Origin: Mycocentrospora acerina
Lineage: Eukaryota > Ascomycota > Dothideomycetes > Pleosporales
Reading direction: 5' to 3'
Assembly: GCA_022701365.1 (NCBI GenBank)
Contig: JAKUHH010000176.1
Location: 1 to 64,000, forward strand
Length of the DNA: 64,000 nt
The notes beneath the pieces are model-generated. The model saw only the letters and a list, made by a program, of their open reading frames with translations. It was not told where the DNA came from and ran no database searches. Of the stretch, positions 11,845-22,838 are shown in pieces. Both the position numbers and the translations under genes were made by a program. Numbering within the stretch: position 1 is the first letter of the stretch; each line of letters begins with the position of its first letter.

Positions 11845-12814
11845 ATGGCTACTGTCCACAAACCATGTCCTCCTCCTCCCCCTCCTCCACTACCGTAAGC
11901 TTACATTTGATCGTATCAACTATGTTTTTGTTTTAATCGATCGCCACGCCAGGGACCTTTTCATTGATCAAAACTATCCGAAGCCAGTCGTATTTGACAC
12001 AGATCTCACGACCGTCATAGATATGACTAATGCGAAAAATATCGCACCAGACAAGGTTGACAAATCAATATGGCACCTACAAGATTCCAACAGGGTACTC
12101 AAAAAAGGACCTAACGTAAAAATTGCCGAAGCAGCCGCACTTCAACTTCTTGCATCATCGACTCAAGTTCCCGTACCAGAGGTCTTTGGCGCCTATGAAA
12201 TGAATGGGCAAGGCTGTATCTTCATGTCTAAGGTTGAAGGGATTCCACTCTATGACGTCTTACACATCGTGGACAAGCTTCATATTGAATCGTTAATAGA
12301 GCAGCTGAGAAAGATGATAAGCAGCTGGAGGGAGCTTCGTGGTGATTATTTTGGATCTATAGGGTTCAAAGCCTGCCGTGACGTATTCTTTCAGCATATT
12401 CCTGGGATTGGCAAGCCAGATCGGGAATATGGCCCATACAGATCCAGAGAAGAATACTGCAGTGGGCTCATTGATGCCCTTGAAAATTCCAGACCTGAAG
12501 GAGAAGTTTATGGAAATGATCAGCAACTCATCGGCCGGATCCGGGAATTTGGTGGCGGGCCGGCTGTGTTTTCTCACGGTGATTTGACTCCAGGCAATAT
12601 ACTTGTAGACAACCGATTCAACGTTGTTGCAATTATAGATATGGGTGTTTCAGGCTTCAGCATACCCGAGCGAGAGTATTTTGAAGCAAAATCTCGGGCA
12701 AGAAACCCTGTATGGTCGGCAATGGTAGAAAAGATTTTGCCTCAAATATCACGCGAATCTTACATGCTGCTGGCAGATCTCGAAAGAGAGCTTGTACGTT
12801 ACAGTGGAATTTAA
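11845..12814 (+). CDS. APH-family (aminoglycoside phosphotransferase-like) kinase
   Basis: Two exons (11845-11894 and 11953-12814) give a protein of about 303 aa. The start ATG precedes a CCT/CCC-rich stretch coding for a run of prolines. The body has the small-molecule kinase fold of the APH/choline-kinase group: an N-lobe with NRVLKKGPNVKIAEAAAL, the hinge IFMSKVEGIPL, the catalytic loop FSHGDLTPGNILVD (Brenner motif) and the metal-binding segment VAIIDMGVSGFSIPEREYF. Fungal relatives usually have IIDW where this has IIDM. These proteins are common in ascomycetes and mostly of unknown substrate; antibiotic resistance should not be assumed. Confidence 0.82.
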
Positions 12815-14101
12815 TTATAACCAAAATTTGTTGGCTGAGCTGCTTGTCTCCTGGCTGGGGTACATTTCTCTCTTCCTATCTTATCAAGACGCTCACTCGA
12901 TGTTCCCACAATTCCTTTCATATCGACCTTTAAATGCATTCGGATTGTGCAAACACAGCTATGTTTTGTGGGTGTTTCTCGACTTATGTTAGCGCTGGTT
13001 TCTCTAATACTATCTTGACAATCTGGTTGTACTTCTCCGTATCGAAGCAGCCCGAGAGAACTCTACCTTTGTATGTTTGACTCTCCGAGGGCTGTATGTT
13101 TTATGAATCGTACTGATATGTCATATTCTGCAGAATGAGTAATTGTGAGCGAATCGGGCTTTTAAAAAAATTCCCAGACTGATACTCTAGAACATCCAGC
13201 CAGAACAAGTATTGATGTATTCTCCATCTCCGAAGACCCCGTTTGTCTATGTGCAATTGCCTTATTTTATAAGCCTGATACGATGGTTGCCTAAAAACAA
13301 ATGGTTAGTTTGGGCTTATCGATATCCCCAGACATTGTGGCTTTTGCGTTGTTAATGCATGGATAGGGCTGCATTTTAGTTGTCTGCTGAAATGATGCCT
13401 GTGCTCTGCCTCAAAGGATACGGCATCATGTAACACGCAGAAAGTACCATTCACAGTTTGACTATAACCGCTGTAAGCGCTGGGTAAAAGTATCTTGATA
13501 GGTATTCTTTCGCATCTACATTTCCTACAGTATGCTTCGCAGCGAGTGAAGTAAATCTCAGGATGATCTGGGAGCAGACCTCAAGATCTAGACATCAAAG
13601 ATAACTTGTTACTAAAATTCATTTCAAATTATGTTCTTGCTCATGTCGTCAGACTCGGGAATACTCGCACGATTGATAAACAACGATATTTGTAGAATTT
13701 ATTGAAGAATCTACATGAGACCTTGCTCGTATGCTGGAAGAATGCAAACAATTAAGTTTATATCGTACTAGCTGTAACGTCATACTATTTAATACCTTGT
13801 ACACTACGAAATCATTTGAGAAAAGCCTGAATTAAAAATTCATTTAAACTTGGTTTACCGAGATGAGTAAGTCGTTATCGAGGTAGATTCTGTAATATAC
13901 AACAACCTGATTGCTTGAGCGAACAATTCCATTAGGGACACCTCTAAACGAGACACTCTGGTAAAGGAAAATGATATTTGGTTTTTTGAGTTCTAGGCGG
14001 CTGGGCTGACAATAGATTCAGAACTCACCAAAACCTTGAGCTAATAGTTATATGTAACTAAAAAATTCGATTAGAGATCACTTAAATTTCGAAATTGCCG
14101 A
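12815..14101. other. Intergenic, no gene seen
   Basis: About 1.3 kb between the ends of two convergent genes. AT-rich, with short open frames only and none resembling a known family. Confidence 0.6.
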
Positions 14102-17100
14102 TCAAGACCCAATGTGGATGAAAGGCCCCCAGGAAACTATATCAGCGTGCGCCTCGTCCATAAAATCCGTGACAGCGTCATGAAGCGCGCGTGCAACATC
14201 CAAGCTGTTATCATCGTGTTCTGTATGGCCAGGTGGGAACATGTTTGCATAAAATCTTCTTGCAATTTCTCCAGCAGCACGATCTTCTGCACCCCACATT
14301 GTGCCAATGACATGTTGGAAGCCCAACGCCTGAAACGAGTTTGCAAGATGAATAGCCTCGTCGGCCAGCTTACCATCCGATATTTCAGCAGTCGAACAGG
14401 CTGAAAGGTATGCAATTGCGCCCTCTTTGAGATCAGCCTTTTCCAAATCTTCGATGGTCAGCATAGCGGCATGGTGATTTCGTGCAAGCAGAAGTCCGCT
14501 TTGGGATGGGTCATGGGCAATAGAAGCCCCATGACAAGCAAAATGTACAAGCGGGAAACTCGGTAATACATTTAGTACTTCTTCCGGCTTGGGATGTGCG
14601 AGGTGCAAATTGGATTTAGGGAAGATTTCCTCAATAGCCGTCTCCTCATATGTTGTATCTAGATCACGATGAGGTGGTGGATTCTTTGACATAGTTACTA
14701 AGAGCATCTTTTGCTCTCTTAAAATAGTCGGACTCTTGGACCGTGAAAATCTCAGCGCTTTAAGCGAGGAGATGTACGAGGAGATGACCTTGCTATGGGT
14801 GTTGTTTGTGGACCCAGGATGATGATCGCCAGCGGCATGAAAAGGCATGCGACCAGCAAGGCCAGTGGTAAGCCACCAGACTCGCCGTGAGGAAGTCAAT
14901 GTCGTAAAAGCAAGAATAGGTTCAACTGCTACAGTCCAAAGCCACATCAATGCGTCTGTGGATGTCACAGTGACTTCTCTCTTCTTGCCCTTCTTGACGT
15001 TGCGCCTAGCAGCACTACCCAAGTCATCAAATAAAGAAATATACTCAACAATTTTCTCATAACTCATTTTGGGTAGTTCCAATAGTGAGATGGATTTCTC
15101 CGTGATAATAAAAGCATCGCATCGGATTTGTGTCGCATTGACTACAATGATGGGACCATCCGTAGCTAGCTTCCGGATATCGGTCTCGGTGATGGGAAGC
15201 TGAAACGATTCCCATCCTGGTATCTGTCTTATTGATGACTCTGTGACGCAAAGCAAATTTATGACTTTTTGCTGTTGTTCTCTAGCACTGCGATACTTCT
15301 CGCGTTGCGCAAGGTCTTTCGACGCCTGTGCGTACTGCTTCCTGAGATCATCGTACTCATTAGCCAAGCTGGAATTAACTTTCCGCAATTCTGAGATATC
15401 GATCTTAGAACTGATATTAATACCGGCGATGACACATCGACCAGTCTCCAGACATATCAAAGCATCGTAAGGAGGGAAATTCGCCTCGAGTGCGATCGAG
15501 GCGGCAAAGGTTGCGAGACCTGATACGAAGCTAAGCGTCTGTTGAAGATCCTGATTTGAGATCGAATACTCATTTAAGGAATTTAGTAGCTTGAGAGCCT
15601 CCTGGTGTATCTTAATAGCCTCTGCTGCGTCTCCAGCTTGGTGACTGTCAAGACCAGCTTGTATTGCACCTTGCAGTCGAATCTGTAGGGGAGCGCTAAT
15701 TGTTTGAAATGCTGATATAAAGTACTTCGTCGCTTTCATGTCCCAGTGAGAATCATCCGTTATCAAGTACTTCCGAAGCAGCATCTTCCCTAAATTCAGT
15801 CGCCTCTCACCAAGAAAAGGATCTTCGGCGTTGGACGTCTCGACTGAGATCTCTGCGTGCGCAATAGCCTTGTTCAAATGTTCAAAGGCTTCTTGCTCTC
15901 GTCTTTGGGCGGTAAGAATTTGAAATTGAATTTCACGCAGGTGAGCCAAGCCATTCAAGATATGAGGATACTCTGCTTGGCCTGGGAATCGTAGTGCCAA
16001 CGCTCGTTCATGTAACTTCGCCGCAGCATCACCGATCTCAGCATCGCCAGTCAACGTCATTTTTGTAGTATGCCATGCCCCGACCATGTTTAAGGTATGA
16101 GGTAGCCGGAAATCAGTTTCGTCAGCAATAGAGAGAATTTTGTCTCCAATTTCGATTGCTTCGTCAATCTCTGTTAAGGCCGCATTAGGGTTCGTATGTC
16201 GAAGTCTCTGACATTTCGCCTCCAATATCGATCCTAAATTACATAGTGCCATGAGGTGGTAATCCGAACGATCGTTTTCCAGAGAGAGGGCTGTTTGTTG
16301 CGCTGCTTCTTGTAGGCTTCGGTAAAGGTTCTCCACCTGATAGTGTACAAACAGCGTCATACCCAAGGTAAGATGTTCATTGTCATTTCTATCAGCGAAT
16401 TCAAGAGCCTTAATCGAATCGTACCCGACACGTATTGCCTCAGAGAGATCGCCATTCGAACGACGTGTGGTTAGAAGGTAACAAAGACGGGACAAATACC
16501 TAGATCGATAAGTGTTTGTCGGCTTCATGGTCGAGAGAACTTCCTTGTGCTCGTTTAGTAACCACTCCACAACAATGGGACCAGGAAATCTTTCAACTAA
16601 TCGACACAAAGAAGCGAGAGTTTCGTTGTGGACTGTCCACCACCTCTTACTGCTAGTATCTAATGCGATATTCAACTCGTCAAGAGCCAACTTTCCGTAG
16701 ACAATGGCCTCGTCTTGATCATCAGGAAAACCACGTTCTCTGCACCTTTCCTGCAACAGGCTGCACATATGGTAGAAGACTGTTCTCTTGCCTTCAAAGC
16801 TGGTTGTCATGGCCGATATAGCTGACCGACAAGCATGAACTGAATGGTCGAGATCATCTAGTGTGCGGCACTGACGGTATTTAAGATACCAAACAATGCT
16901 TTCCTCGTATAGTATATGAGTTCGGTCCGGATCGGTTGAGCTGATGCATTTGAGCCGTTCGTGCTGATGTTTAATGGCTTTATCGAGGTTTTCGGTTGTA
17001 GAATTTGCGTCTACTGGATCAGGAAAGGACGCGTCGTTGATTGCCAAACTATCTAGTTGGGCAAGAACGTGCTTTTGATATCTATTTATGGAGTCCGACG

Positions 17101-17122
17101 ACACAATGTTTGTTTTCTGCAT
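14102..17122 (-). CDS. TPR-CHAT protein (caspase-like CHAT protease domain)
   Basis: Single-exon gene of 1006 aa. Roughly residues 80-560 are alpha-helical with TPR-like repeats (AAKLHERALALRFPG; DAAEAIKIHQEALKLL). A linker rich in charged residues (DLRKQYAQASKDLAQREKYR, probable coiled coil) leads to the C-terminal CHAT domain. Visible CHAT features: GRMPFHAAGDHH, the catalytic His in LVHFACHG (His864) and the catalytic Cys in AYLSACSTAEIS (Cys909), then HVIGTMWGAEDRAAGEIARRF. Both catalytic residues are present, so it is predicted to be active. CHAT is a clan CD peptidase domain, seen for instance in the TPR-CHAT protein of type III-E CRISPR. It is divergent from a second clan CD protease, suggesting a joint role in regulated proteolysis. 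Confidence 0.9.
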   Translation of the reverse strand: MQKTNIVSSDSINRYQKHVLAQLDSLAINDASFPDPVDANSTTENLDKAIKHQHERLKCISSTDPDRTHILYEESIVWYLKYRQCRTLDDLDHSVHACRSAISAMTTSFEGKRTVFYHMCSLLQERCRERGFPDDQDEAIVYGKLALDELNIALDTSSKRWWTVHNETLASLCRLVERFPGPIVVEWLLNEHKEVLSTMKPTNTYRSRYLSRLCYLLTTRRSNGDLSEAIRVGYDSIKALEFADRNDNEHLTLGMTLFVHYQVENLYRSLQEAAQQTALSLENDRSDYHLMALCNLGSILEAKCQRLRHTNPNAALTEIDEAIEIGDKILSIADETDFRLPHTLNMVGAWHTTKMTLTGDAEIGDAAAKLHERALALRFPGQAEYPHILNGLAHLREIQFQILTAQRREQEAFEHLNKAIAHAEISVETSNAEDPFLGERRLNLGKMLLRKYLITDDSHWDMKATKYFISAFQTISAPLQIRLQGAIQAGLDSHQAGDAAEAIKIHQEALKLLNSLNEYSISNQDLQQTLSFVSGLATFAASIALEANFPPYDALICLETGRCVIAGINISSKIDISELRKVNSSLANEYDDLRKQYAQASKDLAQREKYRSAREQQQKVINLLCVTESSIRQIPGWESFQLPITETDIRKLATDGPIIVVNATQIRCDAFIITEKSISLLELPKMSYEKIVEYISLFDDLGSAARRNVKKGKKREVTVTSTDALMWLWTVAVEPILAFTTLTSSRRVWWLTTGLAGRMPFHAAGDHHPGSTNNTHSKVISSYISSLKALRFSRSKSPTILREQKMLLVTMSKNPPPHRDLDTTYEETAIEEIFPKSNLHLAHPKPEEVLNVLPSFPLVHFACHGASIAHDPSQSGLLLARNHHAAMLTIEDLEKADLKEGAIAYLSACSTAEISDGKLADEAIHLANSFQALGFQHVIGTMWGAEDRAAGEIARRFYANMFPPGHTEHDDNSLDVARALHDAVTDFMDEAHADIVSWGPFIHIGS

Positions 17123-17474
17123 TTTATTTGACTTAACGAGATTTTGCTAGGACTACACATATGTCGCTGCCGGCATTCTCTATCAATGTAAAGGTCGCTA
17201 GAGTGCACCTGAGACGAGGTTTTGTTGAGCTCAGCCTGATGCACCCAATGTTATCATTGGATGCAATGGAATTGGCGAGGTCAGCCTATGTACGCCACTT
17301 AGGCAGCCACGCAAGGCATGCGGGGTTGAAGTCCTCCACAATATGTAGCTATAAAAGTGACGCACAGCCTATATGGTGTCGGGATAGTACATCGCAGCTG
17401 ACAATTGATTTTTAAATCGACTAACTTCTTAGTCTCCAAAGTTCTTTTTGTTCATTTTATCATTCACTCCAAAG
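17123..17474. promoter_or_regulatory. Bidirectional promoter, CHAT/caspase pair
   Basis: The 352 bp between the divergent ATGs contain an imperfect 26-bp palindrome (17240-17265), with arms TGCACCCAATG and CATTGGATGCA (10 of 11 paired) around TTAT. The arms carry inverted CCAAT boxes. A TATA-like CTATAAAAG (about 17349) is placed for the caspase gene. Co-expression of the two proteases is inferred from this arrangement. Confidence 0.6.
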
Positions 17475-19559
17475 ATGCCGACGAGATGGGCGCTACTTGT
17501 TGGAGTCGATTACTATTCCCCAGGCAAGAGTAGGCCAGTCGAATTTTCCAATTTGAGTGAATGTGTCCAAGATGTTCTTGCATTCGAGAAGTACTTTCGC
17601 GATGTACTGAAAGTGACAAAAATTTTCAAGCTCGTTTCACCTCTTGATCGATCAACAGCCGCGCAAGAGTTGCCCACTTGCCACAATATAGTGAGAAAAT
17701 TAAAATACATCGCAGATACCGGTAGGCCGGGGGATCTAGTCTACATCCATTACTCAGGCCACGGTATCCGAAGGAGCAGAAAACTTCCTCATGACGGGGG
17801 CGACAACATTTCAGGCGCAGCGCTTGTGCCAATGGACGTGATGCAAGGCGGCGCATATCTCACGGGTTATCAGCTTGGAATACTTGTCGAGCGGCTTGTT
17901 CGAAGAAAAATGCGTGTCGCGGTTACCTTAGACTGCTGCTTCTCAGGTCGAGCATTTCGACGAGGGGATGGAAATATCCGAACTTCCGAGAGCCCCTATG
18001 ACGACTCTATCTTGTTGAGCGACGAAGAGGCGGATAAAATAGTAAGGGAAGAAAATGAGGAAGAAGGTCCTGAGCCACCTGTAAACTCTGAGTCAGGTTA
18101 TCGCAACGCTGATGTGAAGCTCTCTTGGCTCGTAGATCCCACCGACTGCTCTGTCCTTACAGCCTGCACCGTGAATCAGTATGCAGAGGAAAGCCGTTTC
18201 CCTGAAGGAAAGTTTGGGGTTTTGACGTACTTTGTTCTACAGCTTTTACGACAGACTAGGCAAACGCAATTGCCATCGTACGAAAAGCTGGCAGATTATG
18301 TCAGTCGCAAATGCCTAGAAGATAAATTTCCACAGAGACCTGTAATCCATGGAGAGAGTGGCATCGAATTCTTTGGTAGACGATCCATCTTTCAAAGGCC
18401 TAACTGCAATGTCTTGGAGTCTGATGGCATGTTCGTCGCAGACATTGGTCGAGTCTCAGGTGTGGCAATTGGCGCTAGTTATAAGACTGTTACATTTGGT
18501 TCAAATGATCGAGACTCACAAAGTAAAGATCAATACTTGCGCGTTGCCACTGTCAATGAATACAATTCCATCATGGAATTAACCAACAATTCTTCAGATT
18601 CTTCAGAGAAACTGCGAGGCCATAGTTCTGCTTTCCTTCGATCATGGGCGCTGCCAGGGCCGACGTATGTTGATGTAAAACTTCCATTAAAAGATTATCA
18701 GCTCCAAAACATAAAAGATCTTCTACAAGCGCAGCTCAGTAGCGTCCAGAATCTCTTTCTTATGCCACCAGGTAAGCAGCCCTCGCTAACTATTTGTCAT
18801 GATCGTGAAGGCAACTTCAAATTCGAGGATGAACAAGGGCAGGTCTTTCTCGGCGTACCGAAAATAGCTTACAATGCTGAAAATACTGTGTGCAAAATTG
18901 CGTACATCGCTCGCCACCTGACACGGTATCAAGCTATTCAAAATCAGCTGTATGGAGGCGAACGAATATCATTGAAGCCTTCCACAGTAAGCTTCAAACT
19001 AGAAAGCTCTCGTGGAATTGCTTGGAAACGGGGAAAGGATGGAGCTTACAGTGCGATCGATGGTGACAAAGTTACACTGAAGTTCATGAACTTGACTCCA
19101 AACCGGCCAGTACATGTGGCTATTTTCAATTTGAATCCTACCTGGGGAATCGATAAGATATACCCAGCCGGTGCACAGCCTACGGAAGAAACTCATGGCA
19201 CTCAACCAATCGTTATCAGCGACCTCACTATGGAAGTGCCTCCTCATTTGGGAGGAGATTCCATCGTGGACATATTGAGAGCATACGTATATGCGGGCGA
19301 GCGTCCTCCATCATGGGATGAGCTTGCTTTACCAAATCTGCCAACCGAGGCACATCTAATTGATGTTGAGCTTCCAACCGAAAGTTTAGTTGAAGATGCC
19401 AAAAAACCAAACATCCGAAATATTCGGCCTACCAAGAATAAGGCTGCGAATGTGCCACCGATACAGCAGGATGATGATGACATTTGGACAACAGTAGATA
19501 TCAAAATACGCACATCACGTGGATCGCGAGGTCCTGAAGGACAGGAAGCTGAATATTAG
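17475..19559 (+). CDS. Caspase-like peptidase (family C14) with C-terminal extension
   Basis: Single-exon gene of 694 aa starting MPTRWALLVGVDYYSP, the typical first strand of a caspase-type domain. The codon at 17448 is TTG, so the ATG at 17475 is preferred. The catalytic His is in IHYSGHG (His96) and the catalytic Cys in TLDCCFSGRA (Cys155), followed by DPTDCSVLTACTVNQYAEE and GVLTYFVLQLL. The domain ends near residue 300. The other 390 residues include a segment (LKFMNLTPNRPVHVAIFNL, then IDKIYPAGAQ) that resembles the DUF4384 domain attached to some bacterial caspase-like proteins; this is a pattern impression only. Divergent from the TPR-CHAT gene. A cell-death or signalling protease is the likely role. 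Confidence 0.9.
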   Translation: MPTRWALLVGVDYYSPGKSRPVEFSNLSECVQDVLAFEKYFRDVLKVTKIFKLVSPLDRSTAAQELPTCHNIVRKLKYIADTGRPGDLVYIHYSGHGIRRSRKLPHDGGDNISGAALVPMDVMQGGAYLTGYQLGILVERLVRRKMRVAVTLDCCFSGRAFRRGDGNIRTSESPYDDSILLSDEEADKIVREENEEEGPEPPVNSESGYRNADVKLSWLVDPTDCSVLTACTVNQYAEESRFPEGKFGVLTYFVLQLLRQTRQTQLPSYEKLADYVSRKCLEDKFPQRPVIHGESGIEFFGRRSIFQRPNCNVLESDGMFVADIGRVSGVAIGASYKTVTFGSNDRDSQSKDQYLRVATVNEYNSIMELTNNSSDSSEKLRGHSSAFLRSWALPGPTYVDVKLPLKDYQLQNIKDLLQAQLSSVQNLFLMPPGKQPSLTICHDREGNFKFEDEQGQVFLGVPKIAYNAENTVCKIAYIARHLTRYQAIQNQLYGGERISLKPSTVSFKLESSRGIAWKRGKDGAYSAIDGDKVTLKFMNLTPNRPVHVAIFNLNPTWGIDKIYPAGAQPTEETHGTQPIVISDLTMEVPPHLGGDSIVDILRAYVYAGERPPSWDELALPNLPTEAHLIDVELPTESLVEDAKKPNIRNIRPTKNKAANVPPIQQDDDDIWTTVDIKIRTSRGSRGPEGQEAEY

Positions 19560-19990
19560 GAGCAATCTTGAATCGATCAACATAAAAAAACAGCGTAACA
19601 ACTTAACCTACTTAAAGTTTCCCGAACAAACTTTCTGAAACTACTTGATAAAGGGTTAGTATTGAATCTCTCAATTTCTGACGCTTGTCAGCGTACGTGA
19701 CAAATCGAGGCGAAGGAAGAATAATAGCGTTGTAGTATCTGCTGCCTAAGCTCTTGTCATTTGGTGAAAGTATATGAACAGATATTGCAGTATCTAGAAG
19801 ATATGAGTAGTTCCTCTAACTTTACACACATAGCATACCCCAATCAAGCAAATCATTAGTTCCGGTCATTAGAACTTTTCTCCGAGCCTGTATCTGATGT
19901 CTCTGCTTTTGGACCTCTACAAAGAACTATGATGACTGTTGCAATCCCGACTCTTGGCCTTGTTTCTTCAAATGTTGCGGCTCCAAGACC
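19560..19990. other. Intergenic, no gene seen
   Basis: 3' region of the caspase-like gene and 3' region of the small minus-strand ORF. No coding signal or repeat noticed. Confidence 0.5.
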
Positions 19991-20314
19991 TCAACTATTA
20001 TGCACTGCATTAGTACAGATGATCAAATTTTGATGCCACATACTTGCTGAGGCAAATCGCCTGAGAGCTGCCCAATTCTCATCCATAAGGTACTGACAAG
20101 CTTGCTGAGCTTGCCCTTGCGGGAGATGGATGCAGTGTACGACTCCTTCGTTATCTTCGTAAGTCATACGGTCTGCCCACCTTGTTTTAGTAGGAGGAGG
20201 TTGTTGTTCCCAAGGTATGGGTGTGTCCGAAAGGTATTTTTGTTCTGGCTGCCCGTCGCAACGCATGGGCTTGTTCGAAAGATGTTTTTGGGTTGATTGC
20301 AATTGCCCAGACAT
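19991..20314 (-). CDS. Hypothetical small protein
   Basis: ATG-initiated ORF of 107 aa (MSGQLQSTQKHLSNKP...). I do not recognise it. It is hydrophilic, Gln/Pro-rich at the N-terminus with two related segments (QKHLSNKPMRCD and QKYLSDTPIPWE), then GVVHCIHLPQGQAQQACQYL. A candidate 39-nt intron near the 3' end (GTATGT...ACTAATGCAG) would shorten the protein and end it in AMHNS. There is no signal peptide or membrane segment. Coding status is uncertain, but the ATG context, the internal repeat and the intron-like signal favour a real gene. Confidence 0.35.
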   Translation of the reverse strand: MSGQLQSTQKHLSNKPMRCDGQPEQKYLSDTPIPWEQQPPPTKTRWADRMTYEDNEGVVHCIHLPQGQAQQACQYLMDENWAALRRFASASMWHQNLIICTNAVHNS

Positions 20315-20958
20315 GATTGGGTGATCAAAGAAACGTTTATCTCTTATTGTTCAAATAGTGGTAAGGTAAGAGAGTAGATCTGAACTGCCTCGAGTTTCCC
20401 CGCTCGCTATTAGTCTATTTAAGGGTAGCGAAGTCACGTTTTCACACTTTCCGAGCTAGATAGCACATGTTAACTCAAGTGCACTAATCCCTGGAGATGC
20501 TTATTTTATAGTAGACGGTGGCAAAGTGCGTGTCCGTGTGGCCTAAGGCCAACAAATTCTGCCAATCTTGTCTTGGTACTTCATTACATTCTACATCTTC
20601 GTAACTTTCGTCAGTAACTGAGGGTAAGATGAAAATGAGGCGCGCGTTGTTCTTCGCCTCGTGCCACGCTCACATCGCCGTGGCCGTCTGCCGACAACGT
20701 TCTCGTACAGAGAATGTGCACAGGCCACGACGTGTCTTCTACTAGTGAGACAGTAGGATTGCCGACGAATATTTCAATTGCACCCAGAAAGCCACTGCTA
20801 ATCTTCATTCACCTCTATGTCCAACTCTCAGCTTGCGCGACAAAGCGGCCTTCCTTGAATAAATCACATTTCTGATCTTATGGTTGCAACTCCGGATTGT
20901 CGGGATGTTCGCATAACTGAGGGCTTTGCATAATTAGATCTATTACATTTCGCGAATT
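20315..20958. other. Intergenic, promoter region of the AIM9-like gene
   Basis: Divergent spacer between the small ORF and the first AIM9-like gene. A 65-codon minus-strand ORF (20611-20808) shows no family resemblance and is not called. Confidence 0.5.
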
Positions 20959-22838
20959 ATGTACCGACTCACATCCATTTGGTCTCGCTGCTACATTCGG
21001 AGCGTAGAAATAAGCCTGAAGCAATACTGTAGCTCAATCTCAAAAGTTCACAAGCCATTATACGGCCACTCTCAAGTTAAGATGGACTCTCGTCAGGCAG
21101 GTAAGCATGCCCATCTGAGCGCGATTTCATGAATCACTCATCCCTATCAGACTGGAATTCTAACGACGAATTCTTCAAATTCACGCGTGGCCGTTTTGTT
21201 GTAAATGAGACAGAAAATCTTCAGCAGCGAGAGGTAAGATTCGACCTGAACAGGCTTGCGAGTGTCGCGGCAGACTCGGTCGGCGCCGCTCAATGCATTT
21301 CTATAAAGAAGTACCCCGATGGCATGTTCAACAAAGCATACCTCATGACAATGGAAAATGGCAGAGAAGTCGTAGCCAAGGTGCCAAATCCGAATGCAGG
21401 TATTCCGCACTTTACTACGGCTAGTGAAGTTGCCACAATGAAATTTGTACGTCTGATCTAAACTCTTGATCGCCGATTATTGCTAACGCAGTGGTGTGCA
21501 AGGCCAGGGAAGTCCTTGACACGCCAGCGCCTTGTGTGATCTCATGGAATTCACAAGCGAAATCACACCCTGTCGGGGCTGAATATATCATCATGGACAA
21601 GATCAAAGGTGTTCCGCTGTCTCAAGTTTGGGACACGATGGAGCTATCCCAGAAGCTCCAGTTAATTCTTGGCTTGAAAAGTCTTCAGAAGCAATGGCTG
21701 AGCGTTTCATTCTCTCATTATGGCGGCTTGTATTATACGGGAGATCTGCAGCCACTATTAGGGAGTCACTACGTCAAGGATGGCAAGGTCGTCAAAGACT
21801 CGAAGTTTACTATTGGTCCGGCTACAGGCCGGGATTGGATTGATGCAGGACGATCAATCCTGGATACCGAGAGGGGTCCATGTATGTCGGGATAGATATC
21901 GTCTTCGTGGAGCCGCTGACAAGTTTTTAGGGGCTCCTCTAAAACAGTATCTGAAAGCATTCGGGGAGCGAGAGACGGATGCAATCCATTCCTTGAAACC
22001 ACCGAAACAGATTGCCCTATTCTGCGGCCCAAAACTTTACCGACCTGACACGGAAAAGAAGCTGACTGCGTTAGCCTGGTACCAGCAAATCATCGAAGCT
22101 CTTATCCCAAAGGAAACTACAATTACTAACTCACACGTTTGGCATAATGATTTGCATCATGACAACATCTTTGTAGACCCATATAACCCTGAAAAGATCA
22201 CAGGTATTATCGACTGGCAGTCTTGCCACGTCTCGCCGCTCTTCAACCACAACCCGGATCCAGCCTTCCTCGACTGGGATGGCCTTGAGCCTGAGTCGCT
22301 CGATCTAGCACCAATGCCTAAGCTATCTGAGCTTTCCCCAGAAGAGAGGTCTGCTGCAGTGCGCGAGTATACGATCCAAAATGTGTTTATCGGATGGCGG
22401 AAACTTATGCACGCCAAAAATCCAGACTTGTATCAAGTGGTCGAATTTCGAAAGACGGCAGCATATGGGCTGATATTTCTTGCTCACCGCATGTTCGAGT
22501 ATGGGGAAGCACATTTCCAGTCGCTTCTAGTAGATCTAAAGGACACGTGCGCGGACTTACCTGGCGTAACCAACAAAACCCCTTTCCCGTTCAGTTTCTC
22601 GGAAGCAGATGTTGAGCGTATCAAGTTAAATAGCGATGATGCGATAGCAGGAACTGAGCTTGTTGCAGCGGCTAAGGAAAGATTGGGCGATCTGTGGCCG
22701 GATAAAGGCTTCATTGTGCATGAGCAATACGATGATTGCAAAGCTGCTCTTGATGAATTCAGAGATCAGATATTGGAGCAATTGGCTGAGACTGAGGAGG
22801 AAAAAGATGAGTACAAGAAGAATTGGCCATTTGAATGA
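20959..22838 (+). CDS. AIM9-like mitochondrial phosphotransferase (APH fold), paralogue 1
   Basis: Four exons (20959-21100, 21151-21446, 21503-21881, 21931-22838) encode about 574 aa. The first exon gives an Arg-rich start (MYRLTSIWSRCYIRS) that could be a mitochondrial targeting peptide. The kinase-like body follows: FTRGRFVVNE, FNKAYLMTMENGREVVAKVPNP, ASEVATMKF, AEYIIMDKIKGVPL, the catalytic loop HVWHNDLHHDNIFVD and GIIDWQSC. It ends in EEKDEYKKNWPFE. This matches the family of yeast Altered Inheritance of Mitochondria 9, a protein of unknown substrate. Its second and third intron positions (after ATMKF and within RGPW) coincide with those of the paralogue at 29413-31329, so the two share ancestry. 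Confidence 0.85.

Noticed and set aside
11845..12814. Calling the APH-fold kinase an antibiotic-resistance gene
   Set aside because: The fold is shared by many fungal kinases of unknown substrate, and nothing here supports aminoglycosides.
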